A stretch of DNA of 64,000 nucleotides from Limnephilus marmoratus. Taxonomy: Eukaryota > Arthropoda > Insecta > Trichoptera > Limnephilidae. Position numbers and translations under genes: made by a program. The notes under the pieces are model-generated. The model did not search any database, had not been told where the DNA came from, and saw only the letters and a program-made list of their open reading frames with translations. Shown here one piece after another: positions 1-12,236 of the stretch. The stretch spans positions 47,962,831 to 48,026,830 of the forward strand of contig OU862916.1 of NCBI GenBank assembly GCA_917880885.1, given 5' to 3'. Within the stretch, counting starts at the first letter, position 1. Every line of letters starts with the position of its first letter.

Positions 1-548
1 TAATTTTTAAGCTCTGTAAAACAAAATGTTGGAAATTGGTATTTCCCGTTAGAGTTCGAATTTTAAATGACCAGTCCAAGAATTTCTCTTCTTGTAATAA
101 CAAACTTTTAGTTGGTGTATGATAGATCTACTTCGCGATCACATTTTTGGGTTCTAAAAATACCGCCGTTTACACCAAAGTTCACACGTGTGTGAAAGTA
201 GATAAACTAACTAACTACTAATAATTACGCCGTTGCAAGGATGACGGACCGCCAAACAACTCGGTCTTAGCACACACTCTTTGAATTCACATTCACGTCT
301 CATACACTATCATATTCTACTCATACTCTTCTATTCTCTGACTCTTGACATGGCCCGACACAAGTATCTCATTTTCTTAATCTTGCCATGTCTTCTTCGG
401 GCGTTTCCGACTTCTTCTACATTCTATATATTCTTACGAACTTCTATATATTCTTATTTTTTTTTACATTTTCTCCATATAGGAGGCCCTGAGAAAAATT
501 ATTAGATAAGTGTGTAGGTAAGTGCAGCTATGTATTGTATTAACGCTC
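1..548. other. No gene recognised
   Basis: AT-rich sequence with only a short open frame (281-505) of low complexity. I see no recognisable domain, splice structure or repeat end here. Confidence 0.6.
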
Positions 549-785
549 AACCAATACTCTTAGTACCGCCGTGGTGTAAGACCACCATTTAAAATTGAAA
601 CGTTGCTTGAAATGAAATGACCAGACCTGAATAGCCAGATACTTCCCTACCTTGCTCTTTTCCATCTCCTTCCCTTCACCAATACCTTCAGCTTCACGAC
701 ATACCCCAATTGGGGATGCAATAGACTTACTGGCTCCGGACGGGAGCAGCTGGGACTCTTGTGAATTATTCATATAAAAAAGAGG
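549..785 (+). repeat. Family A SINE, head-less 3' part
   Basis: Shares with the full copy at 13821-14240 the body strings around GTGTAAGACCACC, GAAACGTTGCTTG and CCCCAATTGGGGATGC, and ends in an A-rich tract after the GGACTCTTGTG string. The tRNA-like head is missing, so this is a truncated copy. The minus-strand open frame across it (540-848) is incidental. Confidence 0.75.
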
Positions 786-1838
786 GAAAATCAACGCCCG
801 GGCAAGTCTCACCTTCGTGGTCTTCGAAATGCCTCTGTCACTCCACATTTTTTACATTTTACCCATGGCGTCTTTATACATACAATTAGATGATTTAATT
901 ATTCACGCATAATATTTTTACAAATCCACATTTTAAAAATAAAACATCAATCTGACTCTTAAATTTTTATTGCCAGGCAAATATATCAAAAAGCACCCAA
1001 AAAGCTTTGTCATCTCCAGTCAACTGTACCTATAAAATCCTTGGAGAAAAACAAAATCAATCGGAGGACCTGATCAAATTGAATTTATTATTCTCGATGT
1101 CCAATAAGAAAAAGGCCGGAGGGTATTTAGAAACCTTTTGCAAATTAAAAAGACAACTTAGCCAATCTAATCTACCACATAATAAAATAAAGAACCTTTT
1201 TCTTTATAAGCTATTGAATAAAGGTTGAACCGAACCTTATAGGCAACCCAACACACTTGCTAAAGCAAGTGAACGATATGATACTATATAGCCTCAGGGT
1301 GATGCCGAGAATTATAGTCCCACATTTTTAAATGCATATATACGAAAATAATATTGGAATAATATGGTGGGTCTGAAATTTCACGACTGCTCATGGTTAG
1401 GATACTCGTGCGGTTAAAGTACAAACTTTGTGTTCAAATCTCGGCCCCGACCATAAATAGTACAAGCAAAGGGTGATACGGCATCGAAGCTTGCTGTTTG
1501 TCTCCGATCTGCAACCAAAATGCACAGACTATCAAAATTAAAAGGTTATAAGGTTATAAGGTAGAAATAAAGGCGGGGGTCGCTAAACGTTATTGAAAAT
1601 TCTAGTAGAATAATTTTAGAAGGACGTTGTGACGATGGCGATGATGACGACTTTTATGCGCGCGGTTTTATATTAGAAATAGGTAACCCATTTCCTTCGT
1701 TTTTATTATCTATGTTATTGGAGTGTTATTCTGTAAGTGTACGTGAAAATCAATGTACATATGTATTTAAATAAATAATATTTAATTTAATTGGAAAAAC
1801 CAATTTTTATAATTTCTGAGGGTTATTATTATTAGAAT
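786..1838. other. No gene recognised
   Basis: AT-rich. Around 1395-1445 there is a weak tRNA-like stretch with a B-box-like GTGTTCAAATCTC, perhaps an old SINE head. The open frame at 1007-1228 matches nothing I recognise. Confidence 0.5.
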
Positions 1839-1937
1839 TTGGGAGGCGGGTATGGGTACCAACGCCCCGGAAATCGGATACATACAACTTTGGATAACCG
1901 ACATCTCTGCAACCCCATGTGGTTCGCTACGATCTGC
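1839..1937 (+). repeat. Family B repeat, 5' fragment
   Basis: Begins with the family B start (GGGAGGCGGGTATGGGTACC) and continues through TTGGATAACCGACATCTCTG and GTGGTTCGCTACG before similarity stops. It matches the 5' ends of copies at 18405, 19810 and 59712. Confidence 0.7.
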
Positions 1938-3164
1938 ATGACGGTTCAATATGTTCTTAGATCCTACCGGCTGCGCCAGTTTGTAGTAACTCCGGGGTTT
2001 TCTCAAATCCTTCAAATCCTCAAATCCTACAAAACTCCAGGGTCAAAACAATACCTTGGACTTTATTGTGATTACTTGAGAATGGGCTCTGATATCTCAT
2101 TTAGCATGTGGTCGAAATAATGTGGACCCCGACCTTGAGGATTTCACAATATCGACAGCTAAAAGCTATCTTTGGGTAACCTAATATCTAGTGCCATCTA
2201 TGGGTCAGCACTTGCATTAATATCTAGGATATTAAAAGTTACAAGATGTTTTATATTTAAACTCTGAGCAAATAGAGAAAAAAAGTGGCTCACAGTATAC
2301 TTACGAGTATATGTATATAACATATAAAGCAATAGCAGAATTGATTGCAGTTGGATTCGCTCCACGTTAAGTTTGTTTAGTTGTTTTGTAATGAAATTGA
2401 AAAATGTGGTGTTTACAACCTTCATTGAAAGTTACCGCCAAAGTTCACTAATACAACCTAAACTTCAAAGCTCAAGGAAACTAAAGAATACAAAAGGATT
2501 CACGATATTGAAAATCAAAATCACAGTTCTTGTACGAGGTTAAAAAATTATAAAATATTTATTCATTGACTGTTAACAAATTTATTTTCAATCAAACCTC
2601 ACTGCGTTGCGTGCGTCATAAGTAATTTTATTATAAGATGCGTGGAAAATGTTTCTTAAAATTGTATTTGTGTCGCGTTGTTTCAATGGTAGAATAGTAA
2701 TTTTGTACAAAATTACACCGATTAGTAAGGCATTTTACGCGTTTTATATTAAATGTAAAATGTTGCTAGATACTTTCGACGTTAATTTCTTGTGAATTAG
2801 ACTCGGTTTGTGCTATCTTGTATTCTTAAAAACCTCTATTTGAATTTATTATAACATGTCTGGTCTAATAAAAGTCGCTGACAACGAAAGCCATGTGCAT
2901 TTTTTAAATTAAACTAAACTTGATCGTAGATCAAAAATTACTCTCTCAATTCACTGATATGAAAAACATTGCGTTTGTTCGTCCCATTTATTTTAAAACT
3001 GAATTAAGAAGAATCAATGAATCCTTGTTTTATAACACTTAATCATAAAGGCTAATGAACAGAATTGGATTACAGATATTGAAATATGTGCATATTTATT
3101 TTTGTTCAATTTTGAATGCATAGGATTTGATAATTGTTATAAGTTGGAAGGTTGTCTTATAATT
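1938..3164. other. No gene recognised
   Basis: AT-rich intergenic sequence. Several short open frames lack any recognisable motif. Confidence 0.55.
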
Positions 3165-3740
3165 TTAACCTTTAAGTATGGACGTGGAGTCTCAGAGGCT
3201 CTGCGCGGTTCTCAAGTTCTTTGTTTCACACACTTTCCCCCGCTCCCTGCATCCGAGCGTCTTAGTTCTCAGTAGCTTCACTTTTAGTAGCAAAATAGAC
3301 AGTGAGGCAGGAGGTTGCATCGCTGGGTGCATAGCATGTGAGTATTAATCATCGAAATATTCGCTGGAGCCCGTCAGGCTCCACGTCCACGTATAAAATT
3401 TTTTAAAAATTTTTATGCTTTTTTTAGATTTTTATTATGAAAAATGTTTTTTTTTACGTTCGCATTTTAAATTAGTAGATAAAGAAGTTTTTTTGTTCTA
3501 GTGCTACATTAAGTTACTTTTAATATGTCAAAATGATAAATATGAAAAAGTGCTACCATAGTTGATTTTTCATATTTTGTATAGTTATAATAAAAAAAAT
3601 TAATTACAAATACTTTTTTTTTATTAAAGATCTATATTTGGATATAGATAGGGTTTTGCCGCGGTTTTGGAATCAGTTTCTAGAAAAAAAAATGTATCTG
3701 TAGTATACAGTAGCCTGAGACGTCCATACTTAAAGGTTAA
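3165..3740. mobile_element. piggyBac-type MITE with TTAA target duplication
   Basis: TTAA lies at both outer edges (3165-3168 and 3737-3740). Inside it is a perfect 17-bp terminal inverted repeat, CCTTTAAGTATGGACGT at the left and its reverse complement at the right. The next bases (GGAGTCTCAG against CTCAGG) keep partial similarity. The 568-bp interior codes for no transposase, so this is a non-autonomous element. TTAA duplication is the hallmark of the piggyBac superfamily; the assignment follows from that and the TIR only. Confidence 0.85.
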
Positions 3741-4379
3741 TAAGTAATATAAAACGCTGTTTTTATGATGGTTATACAAAATAATACATATTATTTGAAT
3801 GTGTTTATATTGTATAAAAATATTGTTTTTTTTAAGTTTTCCAACCGTCATTAAAAAATGTTGTATGTCTTAGCAGAGGCTTAAAATACTTATTTGTTCG
3901 TCGATGTTTTACGATAAAAGTCATGGATTAATCAAAGAAAAAATAAAGGTTTAAACAACAGTATCAACTTACTAATGAACATGGGTACTGTAAAGAACTG
4001 TTTGCAAGTTTGCGCAAAACTATTTGCAATTCTTTTTGTGTTTAAAACTTGCCGATCTGTGTTTTAGCACAAAGCGATATCCAATGGACTTTGTTCGTAG
4101 TAATTTAAAGTTTTGCAACCGTTTGCAGCCAATAAATATATACGTTTTCTAGCAAGAGGAATATTGCTTTGAGCCCGGGGTAATACTGTTAGCTCGAATA
4201 TTGGCCGATAAAATAAATGACATAGAGAAAAGATTATAGTTCCACAAGAAAAAGTGGTTACGCCATTGAGTGTATTTTTTTCCTGCATTTTTATACGCTT
4301 TCCTAACTTTTCTCAAGAACTTGTTTTAAGCAATACCATATTTTTAATTTACGGTGAAGAAATTCCATCAGACAAATGA
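3741..4379. other. No gene recognised
   Basis: AT-rich; no motif or repeat end recognised. Confidence 0.5.
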
Positions 4380-4860
4380 AAGGGAACTAACTGACCATAG
4401 AAAGTAATATAAAATTTAAGAAACATATCGATAACTGTGTTAAAAGAATTAGAAAACTAATTTAAATATTTATACGATTAAGAAGTACCCCAAAACTGTC
4501 AAATATTAAAATGGTTTACTTTGCTTTCGTACAGTCAGTGCTGCAGTATGGAATAATCGCATGGGGAAGCAACTATAAGACAAATTTGTATCCGATAGTA
4601 ATACACAAAAAATGATCATTAAAGTTATTCTTAAAATACCAAAAGTTTTTCCGACCAGCGAACTTTTTGATAAATAGTCCTACCAGTTTTATAACTACCT
4701 AATTGAAAAAAAAAATTAAAGAATCTGAATTATCCTACGTAGAATGTCTGGGAACATATATATGTATACCTAGAAAAAAGAATTATAAAATAGCCGGAAA
4801 CCCTAACCTAATAACCTTTTTAACCAATTTTTAAAATATTTTTATATCATCACTCTTTGA
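4380..4860 (+). mobile_element. LINE ORF2 C-terminal remnant (jockey-superfamily type)
   Basis: Conceptual translation of about 4415-4700 gives the post-RT region typical of these LINEs, including VYFAFVQSVLQYGIIAWGS around 4510-4570, preceded by HIDNCVKRIRKLI. In-frame stops and lost frame further on show that the copy is dead and 5'-truncated. Clade cannot be fixed from so short a piece. Confidence 0.75.
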
Positions 4861-5649
4861 CCTTTCTGAGGTGGTTCTGAGTAGGTTTTATTATAAGTTG
4901 GCCGGTTACCATTATTATTGTGTGTAATTACTTTTCTAATTTACAATTAAAAAAATAAACTTAAAACCTTCGTCCCGCTAGATACAGTTAGTTTTATTTT
5001 AATTCATTAAGTTAACAGAAATATAGATATTTTAATAAAATACCAACTATTTGAAAGCAAATCCAAGGGCTAAAACCAAATGTGAAGCTCCAAGAATCAA
5101 TATCGCAGAATACCCGCTGCTGTAAATACCGTTGTGAGATACTCTGCCGTTGGTTTGGATAGCATACAATTTTTTGGGAACCTCAGGTAAAAATATATAT
5201 TTATGGCCTTTTCTGTTGCGATATTTATCCATCGTTTGCTTGAGGTAAACATAAAACTGCGGACACAAACCATGTCTTAAAACAAAAAAGTTTGCCCTGG
5301 TTTTTAGTGTTTGGGCGGATATTGGAAAATAATAAATATCGACTGCGCGAAGAAGAGTGTCGATAGCTCACACCCCGCGCGCCACGAAGAACATCAATAA
5401 ATAATGTTTACTAGGATGTACGATGCACTTGGCTGACTGTAGTTACACTGAGGATGCATTTTTATGACTGCATTTTAAAGTTAGTTCCGCTTTCTAAAAA
5501 GCGCTAAATTTTAGTTTACTGTCATTCGTTTACTTGTTAAGCATTACATTTATCGTTCAACGCTGTTGTTGGTTTAACTTGTTTTCAGGCTCTCTATCAG
5601 GGAAGATTGTGGTAGTTTAAATTAGAACTACTGATCGTCGCCTTAGTGC
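4861..5649. other. No gene recognised
   Basis: AT-rich; an open frame on the minus strand (5047-5268) has no recognisable domain. Confidence 0.5.
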
Positions 5650-6525
5650 TGGTGTGTTCTTTTTTTATATGAATACCGCACAAGAGTCCCAACTGCTCCC
5701 GTCTGAAGCCAGTGAGACTATGGCGTCTCCAATTGGGGTATGTTGTGAGGCTGAAGGTAGTGGGAAGGGGAAGTAGATAGGGAACAGAAAGGTGAGAAGT
5801 ACCTGGCTATTTAGATCTGGTCACCAAACACGGCTAATGCCATTTCAAGCAACGTTTCAATTCTTAATGGTGGTCTTACACCAGGGCGATACTTAGAGTA
5901 TCTTCCACTCTGGAACGTGCCACAAATATACTATATTATTTTAACCCGGCGTCGATGACGCTGGGTCACAATGACCCGAGGCGATTTAAAACGGCCATAT
6001 TTTTTTTACCCGTCAACCGTTCGACTTGAGCAATGAGTAGCTGGAGGTACAACCCTCTTCTACCCGCACCGCCGGCGTGCTCAGTGCGACGTTGCTTGCG
6101 GAAGGAGATACAGGAGATATAGGAGGAAAACGGGTTAATATGACCTATAGTTGTAATGAAATTCTATAGTTATGTTTTCATGGTTAATTTTGCATGTGTT
6201 TCTTACTAAGATAATAAATTGATTTATAAAATATGCTGGTATTATTAATATTTTTTTATGAGCCAAGAACCCATAAATAATATATAATTTTCAAATCAAG
6301 GTAACCCTTTCAGCTTTGGTACAACCCATCACTAAAATTCGGGTCACGGTTACCCGGCGTCATTGACCGCGTAATTATTTTCACGTCATTGACGCCGGGT
6401 TAAGTGAATAAATTGTGAAAAAACACAAATTAATCAATAAAATTTATTTTACACGCCGGGATTCGATCCCGCGACCTTCGGTGTGCGAGTCAAGAGCCTT
6501 ACCGCTAGACTACGCCGGCGTTCAA
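5650..6525 (-). repeat. Family A SINE, interrupted by a TTAA MITE
   Basis: Reading the minus strand, the tRNA-like head (6525-6455, with A-box GTCTAGCGGTAAGG and B-box GGGATCGAATCCC) is followed by the AT-rich linker. It is then broken at 6403 by a 455-bp insertion, and the body resumes at 5940 and runs to an A-rich tail near 5655. Removing the insertion and one TTAA restores the same linker order as the uninterrupted copy at 13821-14240. Confidence 0.85.
5941..6403. mobile_element. piggyBac-type MITE inserted in a SINE
   Basis: TTAA at 5941-5944 and 6400-6403 flanks a 455-bp element that begins CCCGGCGTCGATGACG and ends with the inverted match to CCCGGCGTCAATGACG: a 16-bp TIR with one mismatch. 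Sub-terminal GGGTCAC/GTGACCC motifs extend the inverted pattern. There is no open frame of note. It is unrelated in TIR sequence to the MITE at 3165-3740. Confidence 0.88.
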
Positions 6526-6714
6526 TAAACCATCAGAAAATTTCACAGCAGGATAAGGTTTTCTTTGATTATTTCAATGAAACAATGTAGGTGTTTAAGA
6601 TAAACCTATTTCCGTAAAGGTAAAAGTCTCATTAGCTTAAATAATTCTTAGTTAAGTGATTAACTATCATTTTATACACATTATTTTTAATTTTAAAGTG
6701 GAGATTGAACAAAA

Positions 6715-6905
6715 AGAGTCCCAGCTGCTCACAACCGTTCGGAATCGGAACCAGTGAAACTATGGCACCTCCAATTGGGGTATGATGTGAGGCTGAAGGT
6801 AGTGGAGGGTGGGAGAAGATGGGAAAGAAGAAGGTGGGGAAGTACCTGGTTTTTCACATCTGATCCGACCTGCTATCTCTGAATTGCTAGTCTTACTGCT
6901 CGCCC
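6715..6905 (-). repeat. Family A SINE, diverged partial copy
   Basis: Minus-strand copy of the 3' half of family A: AAAAAGAGTCCCAGCTGCTC, CCAATTGGGGTATGATGTG and GAGGCTGAAGGTAGTGG are readable on the plus strand. The 5' part and tRNA head are absent or too diverged. Confidence 0.75.
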
Positions 6906-7404
6906 ACGAAGGCCATCCGGACAGAATTTTTTTTTTACAATTGCGACACTTTAGGGTACCTAATTTTCATGTAAAGTAGTTGAATTGTTTGAATGAAAAA
7001 AAAAAGAAATTTTTTAGTCCTCCACTTTACCCTCGGACATCTTTGTATACGATATTTGTAAGGTTAGGTTCTTTTTAACACTGTTCTATTTTATCACGGA
7101 TATGTTGTTTCATTATATATTGTGTTTCATTATATTCTGTTTTGTCGTGTTGCTTTACCGTGTAATCGTTTATGATATTTATCTCTAAATTACATGCTGC
7201 GTGTAGGTATTAATACTATGATCATGTTGATGATAATAATACAGTGGTAATTAGGGTGGTTTATTCCATATAATATAAACACCACCAAGGGAATAATTTT
7301 AATTAAGAAGAGCACCCCAGAATGGAGTAACAAGAAATATAGAGAATTGTTGGTTTGGCGTGAAGCGCTCGGGGTGAAATTAATATAATTACATGCGCCT
7401 ATAA
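6906..7404. other. No gene recognised
   Basis: AT-rich; no recognisable feature. Confidence 0.5.
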
Positions 7405-7605
7405 ATATGGTGTTATTTATTTATTTTATTTATTAACAGAAAAAAAAAACAATTATTATAAGCAATAATTATCAGCCTGAAACACTCATCCACATTGAAA
7501 AATCTTCCGAGAAAAGATACATGACGCCAACGGGACTTGAACCCGTGCCCTTCTGATTGCCGGTCAGCTGCTCTCCCAATTGAGCTATGGCTTATAATAA
7601 TTGTT
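7405..7605 (-). repeat. Short tRNA-derived SINE (different from family A)
   Basis: The minus strand has a tRNA-like head at about 7600-7530 with A-box TAGCTCAATTGGGAGAGC, a seven-base anticodon-like loop, and B-box GGTTCAAGTCC in a perfect 5-bp T-arm. A ~60-bp body and an A/AAAT-rich tail (7405-7449) follow. The acceptor arms do not pair properly, so a working tRNA is unlikely. A perfect 16-bp inverted repeat (7448-7463 and 7590-7605) brackets it. Confidence 0.75.
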
Positions 7606-7815
7606 ACCCTCTGTGCTATGCATAAAGTCTTGTCTTAAACGTTAGTTTAACAATTAAAAATAATACAAAAAAAACAGTACATTAGATACTTTGGTTTAAA
7701 AAATTACAATTTATAAGTATATTACATGGTGGGTACCTATTATGTGTTTCATTGTAGTGTCTTATATATGGTATGCGTATTAAGTAATTACCGGGTGATG
7801 TATATAGTGGGAAAG

Positions 7816-7864
7816 GGTGTGTGTGTGTGTGTGAGTATGTGTGTATGTGTGTATGTATGTATGA
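7816..7864 (+). repeat. TG/TATG microsatellite
   Basis: A run of GTGTGTGTG followed by imperfect GTATGTGT units. The minus-strand open frame across it (7682-7876) is rich in His, Thr and Tyr only because of the repeat. Confidence 0.85.
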
Positions 7865-8099
7865 ATGTACGCGCATTGAACAAATTATATTATTGACATG
7901 ATGCTCTTTTTAAATTTGGGCAGTGAATCGGAGAAAATGTCGATGTTAGAATTTAGACCAATAATATTGAACACATGAAGAGCTCGTTAGATTGGTGAAT
8001 TAGATGCTGCATTTGTTTCACAGAATTGTTAAATAAATGCAGCATTAATTTTTGTCATTAATTGGAAAATATTTAATAACAAAAAGGTAACAGTATTTG

Positions 8100-8376
8100 T
8101 AGTGCATTGATTATCCATGTAGTAGTCTGCAATATACCAACAAGAGCAACACGTTCCAAAATTCTGTTTAAATGCAACAACAACAAGATTGAGTGTACAA
8201 AATATCAGTTTGTACCTAGGTTGCATGGAGTTAGTAATAGATACTCAGATGTGGCGGATCTGTTTAACTGCACGGAAGGTAGGTACAAGAAGGCTATAGG
8301 TACTATCAAATATTTTCAATCAATATTAATTTCATTTGCACTATATAATTTTGTACATAATTGTATCTCTTTGTGA
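8100..8376 (+). mobile_element. LINE ORF2 C-terminal remnant
   Basis: The open frame ending at 8376 carries the tail signature of LINE ORF2 proteins: NIPTRATRSKILFKC, then ...TKYQFVPRLHGVSNRYSDVA and ADLFNCTEGRYKKAI. The same order (PxRxTRS..., xxxNxY, xDIFN) closes the intact LINE at 23.6 kb. No RT domain precedes it, so it is a 5'-truncated fossil. Confidence 0.65.
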
Positions 8377-10338
8377 CATTTCTAAACCAAATGCCACAAT
8401 TAACTGTTATACTTTTTATCATAATTTCTTATTTTACTATGATTTTGTGACATGTAATCTGTGTTTATGGTATATTTATACCGTTGATACGAAGTTTTGC
8501 CGTGTACCAAACAGTAGGCATCTGAGTTAATTATCAGAAGACTACCATCTATCGCCGTTCGTGTCTTAAGTACTGAAGGCTCCTGTGAGATAGGCAGGCT
8601 TCCACAGTCAGCCAGCGCGCTGGAGTGACAAAATTTCTGAGAATCTAGCCTGATAAGGACGTCTGACCAGACTAATATTCATTGTAAATATTCACGATAA
8701 CCAAATAAATAGACTAGTAATCATTCGAACCTTAAACTTAATGAAAGATACCCAACACATCTTCAGTTATCTACTATTGGAAGTTAGGACATACAATAGA
8801 TTCAGCGTGTTTTAATGTGACACTTTTGTTGCATCATCACCTAATGGAGTGATTCGTGGTATAAAAAAATACAACCGGATAAACTACTTTCATACCAAAT
8901 TTTCAATGATTTGTAATTTAGTACTTTACACTAACAAAACTTCAAACTTCGTGATCACATCCAGAATAGTCACAAATCTCATGTCAAATTTATGTTTTTA
9001 TTCAATCTTACATTAAGAAAAATCAATGAGAATTAAACATTTTAACAGCATTTACAACAGGGATTGTTTTCTAGAATTTGAATAATTCATCAAATTTTGA
9101 AGATCTGCGAAAGTTCTATCAACTTGTCATTATTTCAGCACTGTGAAACAACTGAACAAAAGTTATATAATAACAGAACTTAAAATGAACATTTATAGAA
9201 CTTCAAAATTAACTTCGAAATTTGATAAATTTTTCAAATTCTGTGAAACAACCCGTCCTAAGGCCTACAAGTTTCGCAGAAATTCTCGTCCGACAAAGTC
9301 ATGAAATGGTCAATCCAGCTCCATTTTAATTTATGGTCAGTTGATAGACTCCCGTTGAATGCCGATTATAAGTCCGTTTCAGCCTTTAAACAAATAGCGA
9401 TCTGCAGAACAGGACAATATCATGTCGTTAAGAATGTCGGCTTATTACAATTTGGTATTTAGCCATCATTTGATTACAATAATAATAATAACATTATATT
9501 TATAGGTATAGCGCAGTTTTGTGACATTTCACTTCAAGTGCGCTTACAATATTACATTTGAATTTCTGTGAAGCAGCCAAAATATTTCATAAAAAAATGT
9601 AAAAATACACATTCTCCGCTCCTTCGACCCGTTAAATTTAGACGTTTTTCGAAAGATAAATTTAGCTTAATATGCCCAAACTTTTCCCAAATATCAACAT
9701 AAACTTTATGATACAATTTTTCTTCATTTACGCTGCTTGTCTCGCTGAGTACGGCCGAGCGGGAAAAAACGGATTTTCTTCCATTTTTCCGAAGATTTTT
9801 ATTTTACACATGCATGAAAATTCTAATTCTTGGAAAGGCAGGAAAGTCTGTTTGACTAACTTATTTCAATCAACTTCCAAGTTTACTCAAATCATAAAAG
9901 ATCGTCGTTTGAGAAGATGGTGGGGACTGTGGAATCCACTCATATTTCCAAAAATATATTTTATTACTGGCAAAATAAATATGCTGGTAAGAGTCAAAAA
10001 AACATCAAAGTCTTAAATATTAGGTTGCTGGATATGTTGTGATTAGTTCTTGAGCTTATAAACGCCTCCATGGTTTCGGTTTCCTCCTTATTGTACTTTT
10101 ATGTTTAATATCTACTTTTAATACTCTTATTTCTGAATATAGACAGCCTCCCGTTTTATATTATGTATTAGTTTAAATTTTCTTGTTTTGTCCTGTGCTA
10201 AAAAAGCGCCGTTATTGTTAATCTTATTATGCACAGTATACACAGTATATTGTACATTCTTTGTTCAATATTATTTGACTAATATTTTGTAAGGGCTCGT
10301 AAGGAGTACTGTAGAAGTAACAAGACCACTGAATGCTA
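8377..10338. other. No gene recognised
   Basis: About 2 kb of AT-rich sequence. The longest frame (9672-10016, plus, 114 residues) is lysine- and phenylalanine-rich and matches no family I know. Short echoes of CTGTGAAACAAC occur near 9145 and 9240 without a clear period. Confidence 0.5.
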
Positions 10339-11583
10339 ATAGTAGGGGAGGCATTGACGCTAAATGGGTAGTTACTCGAGCGTCGTGGGGACCTATTGGA
10401 TTGCAAAGATTAGATGCTAAAAAGAAAAAAAGTTTATATGATGTATGCCATTCCAGTGGTGGGGAGAGCGAGTATAAATTTTCAAACATGTAAAAAAAGA
10501 TCGTCACCATGACATACTCGAGCTCGTCAGATTTTAATAGGGTATACGGCCTACGTGTTTCTGGTAACGGGGAGATATTAATCTGACAACTTGAGTGGTG
10601 GGGGTGGCCGTATGAAGAGGTAGAAAATTAAAAAAAAAAGGATTTATTCGAGCATGTCAGATTAAGATAATGTGAGTTAATTACATGCAGAAAAGTTTGC
10701 ATTCCAATAATCTGACGATTTGGACGTAACCTAAACTCATGGCTGATTTTTAAAAATGTAAAAAAAAATCGTGACCTTGACGTACTCGAGCTCGTCAGAT
10801 TTTTATACAGAAGGTTCAGCGTGATGTCCTTGTTATGCTGACCAATAATCTGACGATTATGTGGAGGGATTTTTTTAATCTGACGGTTTAAAAAAAAAGA
10901 TTTTTGTTTTTGTTTTTATTACTGAATAAAACAATGAACAAAAAATAAATACAATGAACAAAAAAACTCGCTGTATTTCACTTATTAAAATTATTTACAA
11001 AATTAATTAACGAAAGCGTTGTAAATCTACGAATGCGAACGCGCGACTCAACGGTTAATTAGGCTCTGGCTGCGACCATTGACGTAATGGCTGCGACAGA
11101 ATATATCTACCTAGAGAACAAGCGCCTATAAGAAGGGAACCGAAGCGCGGAGGGGGAAATACAAAGTTTTGCCACTTCGGCGTGTGGAAATCGTCAGATT
11201 ATATTATTTCCATGATCCTTACATTATTTCCTTAAAAATAAAATAAAAATTAACCGCGCTCGAGTAAATCCACGTGACGTTTTTTTTTGCAACTTTGTGA
11301 CTCGCTAACTTTCTTACGTTACGTTCAAATCGTCAGATTATTGAAATGTAAACTTTTCTGCATGTAATTAACTCACATTACCTTAATCTGACACGCTCGA
11401 GTAACTACAGGGATCGATTTTTTTTTACTAATCTGATCGGTTGTCCTAGCCGCACGCCGCACCCACCAATATAATGGGTTCATATATGGTGGTAGTCCAT
11501 AACAAGGTCGTGAGTTATCTCCCCTTAGTTAATCTGACGCGCTTGAGTAAATCCCAAAATCCCCGCTTCGCCTCCCCTACTAT
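10339..11583. mobile_element. Foldback-like element with long composite inverted repeats
   Basis: The outer ends are a perfect 14-bp inverted repeat, ATAGTAGGGGAGGC (10339-10352) and its complement (11570-11583). A ~95-bp segment at 10640-10737 recurs inverted at 11304-11403 with a handful of mismatches. A module of CTCGAG or a one-base variant plus (C/T)GTCAGATTA is reiterated in both arms (near 10375, 10516, 10645, 10785, 11190, 11263, 11330, 11395, 11531). The ~250-bp centre has no transposase frame. I infer a non-autonomous DNA transposon of foldback architecture; the superfamily is unknown. Confidence 0.75.
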
Positions 11584-11750
11584 AAATTATTATTTTAAAT
11601 ATTCAATTTTTTTTAGAACAACCCTCTTTTTATAATTTTTGAAATTTATTCCCATCAATGTAATATATCGTTGAAGAAGAAGATTATACTAATAATCTAA
11701 ACGAATGTATGAAAGAGAACAAGACAAAAAATATAAAAAGGTAACGGTAG

Positions 11751-11790
11751 AAATTGGGGACTCGAACCCAGAACCTCTCGCTTTACCGGA
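11751..11790 (-). repeat. tRNA-like B-box fragment
   Basis: The minus strand reads GAGAGGTTCTGGGTTCGAGTC, matching a Pol III B box in its T-arm context. There is no complete tRNA fold, so it is probably a SINE head fragment. Confidence 0.45.
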
Positions 11791-11971
11791 ACGTACACCC
11801 AAATCTTTTTATTTTTCTGTATCTTGTTCGGTTTCATATTTTCGTTTAGATTATTAGTGTTATCTTCTTTTTCAATGATGTATCATATTATTTTTATTGT
11901 AGTTAAGCGCACTGTGGTGAAATAACACCGAACTGCGCTATATACATAAATGTTACCTTATTATTATTATT

Positions 11972-12236
11972 AGTCGAAGGGTAAGGCTTTAGACTACAAA
12001 TCTGGTGGTCGCTGGTTCAAATCCCGGTGTTCACAACCAAATTATATTTATTAAATCTGTGTAGTTTAATAATTAACTTATTCAAAATTAAATTTAATAT
12101 AATTTGTGGCATGTTGCAGAGTGGAAGAAACTTTCTGTACTACACTGACAAAAGACCACCTTACAGCGTTGAAATGCTACTTGAAATGGATTCATCCGTA
12201 TTTGGTGACCATATCTAAATAGTTATTTGCTTCTCA
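11972..12236 (+). repeat. Family A SINE, 3'-truncated copy with tRNA-like head
   Basis: The head includes GGTTCAAATCCCGG (B box). The AT linker and body (GGCATGTTGCAGAGTGGAAG, GTTGAAATGCTACTTGAAAT) follow the family A order. The copy ends after the GGTGACCATATCTAAATAG segment and lacks the CT-rich 3' third. Confidence 0.8.

Noticed and set aside
7530..7600. Minus-strand tRNA gene
   Set aside because: D, anticodon-like and T arms are good, but the acceptor strands do not pair and an A/AAAT tail follows, so it is a SINE head.
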